Source of the DNA: Desulfobacterales bacterium
Lineage (GTDB): Bacteria; Desulfobacterota; Desulfobacteria; Desulfobacterales; JAFDCJ01
Direction: 5' to 3'
Assembly (NCBI GenBank): GCA_029939875.1
Contig: JAOZSC010000142.1
Span: 1,102 to 6,859, forward strand
Length of the DNA: 5,758 nucleotides
Part shown: in pieces, positions 5,636 through 5,758 of the stretch
Layout of the letters: the number at the start of each line of letters is the position of its first letter
Position numbering within the stretch: the first letter of the stretch is position 1
The notes under the pieces: model-generated
The model's database searches: none
What the model was told of the DNA's origin: nothing
Seen by the model: the letters and a program-made list of their open reading frames with translations, nothing else
Position numbers and translations under genes: made by a program

Positions 5636-5758
5636 ATGGATAAAAACTTCAAAATCATTATTGAATACGACGGCGCCGGCTACCATGGCTGGCAGCGGCA
5701 AAAAAAAGAGCGGACCATCCAGCAGGAAATTGAAACCGCGCTGGCCACCATGACCGGC
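5636..5758 (+). CDS. truA: tRNA pseudouridine(38-40) synthase TruA, N-terminal fragment (3' partial)
   Basis: The 41 visible residues begin MDKNFKIIIEYDGAGYHGWQRQ and continue ERTIQQEIETAL. This is the first strand and conserved YDG..YHGWQ.Q...TIQ..IE.AL block that opens TruA proteins. TruA isomerises uridines 38-40 in the anticodon stem-loop of tRNAs. The catalytic Asp, near residue 60 in E. coli, lies beyond the right edge. The start ATG is the first after the AEC stop. No good Shine-Dalgarno is visible in the 23-nt gap, so translation may rely on coupling or a weak leader. It is probably co-transcribed with the AEC gene. Confidence 0.94.
   Translation, partial: MDKNFKIIIEYDGAGYHGWQRQKKERTIQQEIETALATMTG

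Overview
The window looks like part of a chromosome from a Desulfobacterales-type anaerobe (former Deltaproteobacteria). This rests on an MltD-like lytic transglycosylase with LysM repeats, an apparent UGA-decoding small selenoprotein, and intergenic decay of the 'GAACCCTTGAACCC' and 'GGACAACGGAC' kind that I associate with that group from general knowledge. Base composition is balanced and homogeneous, with ordinary housekeeping genes. There is no sign of phage, IS elements or CRISPR.

Layout, left to right: (1) 2-886 (+), the C-terminal part of an MltD-like lytic transglycosylase, with a degenerate MltD middle domain and three LysM repeats. (2) 887-1185, an intergenic region with a long imperfect inverted repeat (992-1076) and a short perfect hairpin (1092-1111). 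(3) 1186-1947 (+), an NADPH-type short-chain dehydrogenase, followed at once by a possible 59-aa ORF (1969-2148) whose 3' end overlaps the convergent next gene. (4) 2134-2844 (-), an RluF-type pseudouridine synthase that starts at TTG behind a strong Shine-Dalgarno. (5) 2845-3086, an intergenic region with GGACRAC heptamer repeats. (6) 3087-4271 (-), argJ of arginine biosynthesis. (7) 4275-4511, a divergent intergenic region with a near-perfect 30-bp palindrome and a candidate promoter. (8) 4512-4694 (+), a 60-residue dual-CXXC protein whose frame is interrupted by one in-frame TGA. (9) 4701-5612 (+), an AEC-family permease. (10) 5636 to the window end (+), the start of truA.

The most notable item is the dual-CXXC gene. 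Two CXXC knuckles lie in one frame, separated by TGA at 4572-4574. A compact stem-loop with apical loop GUC and a G at its first position lies 16 nt downstream of that TGA (loop G at the 24th nt). It closely resembles the E. coli fdhF SECIS apex as I recall it. The simplest reading is a selenocysteine-containing small protein that standard gene calling splits and loses. It begins a tight co-directional cluster with the AEC permease (6-nt gap) and truA (23-nt gap). The remaining genes are ordinary cell-wall, RNA-modification and amino-acid-biosynthesis functions with no evident joint pathway.
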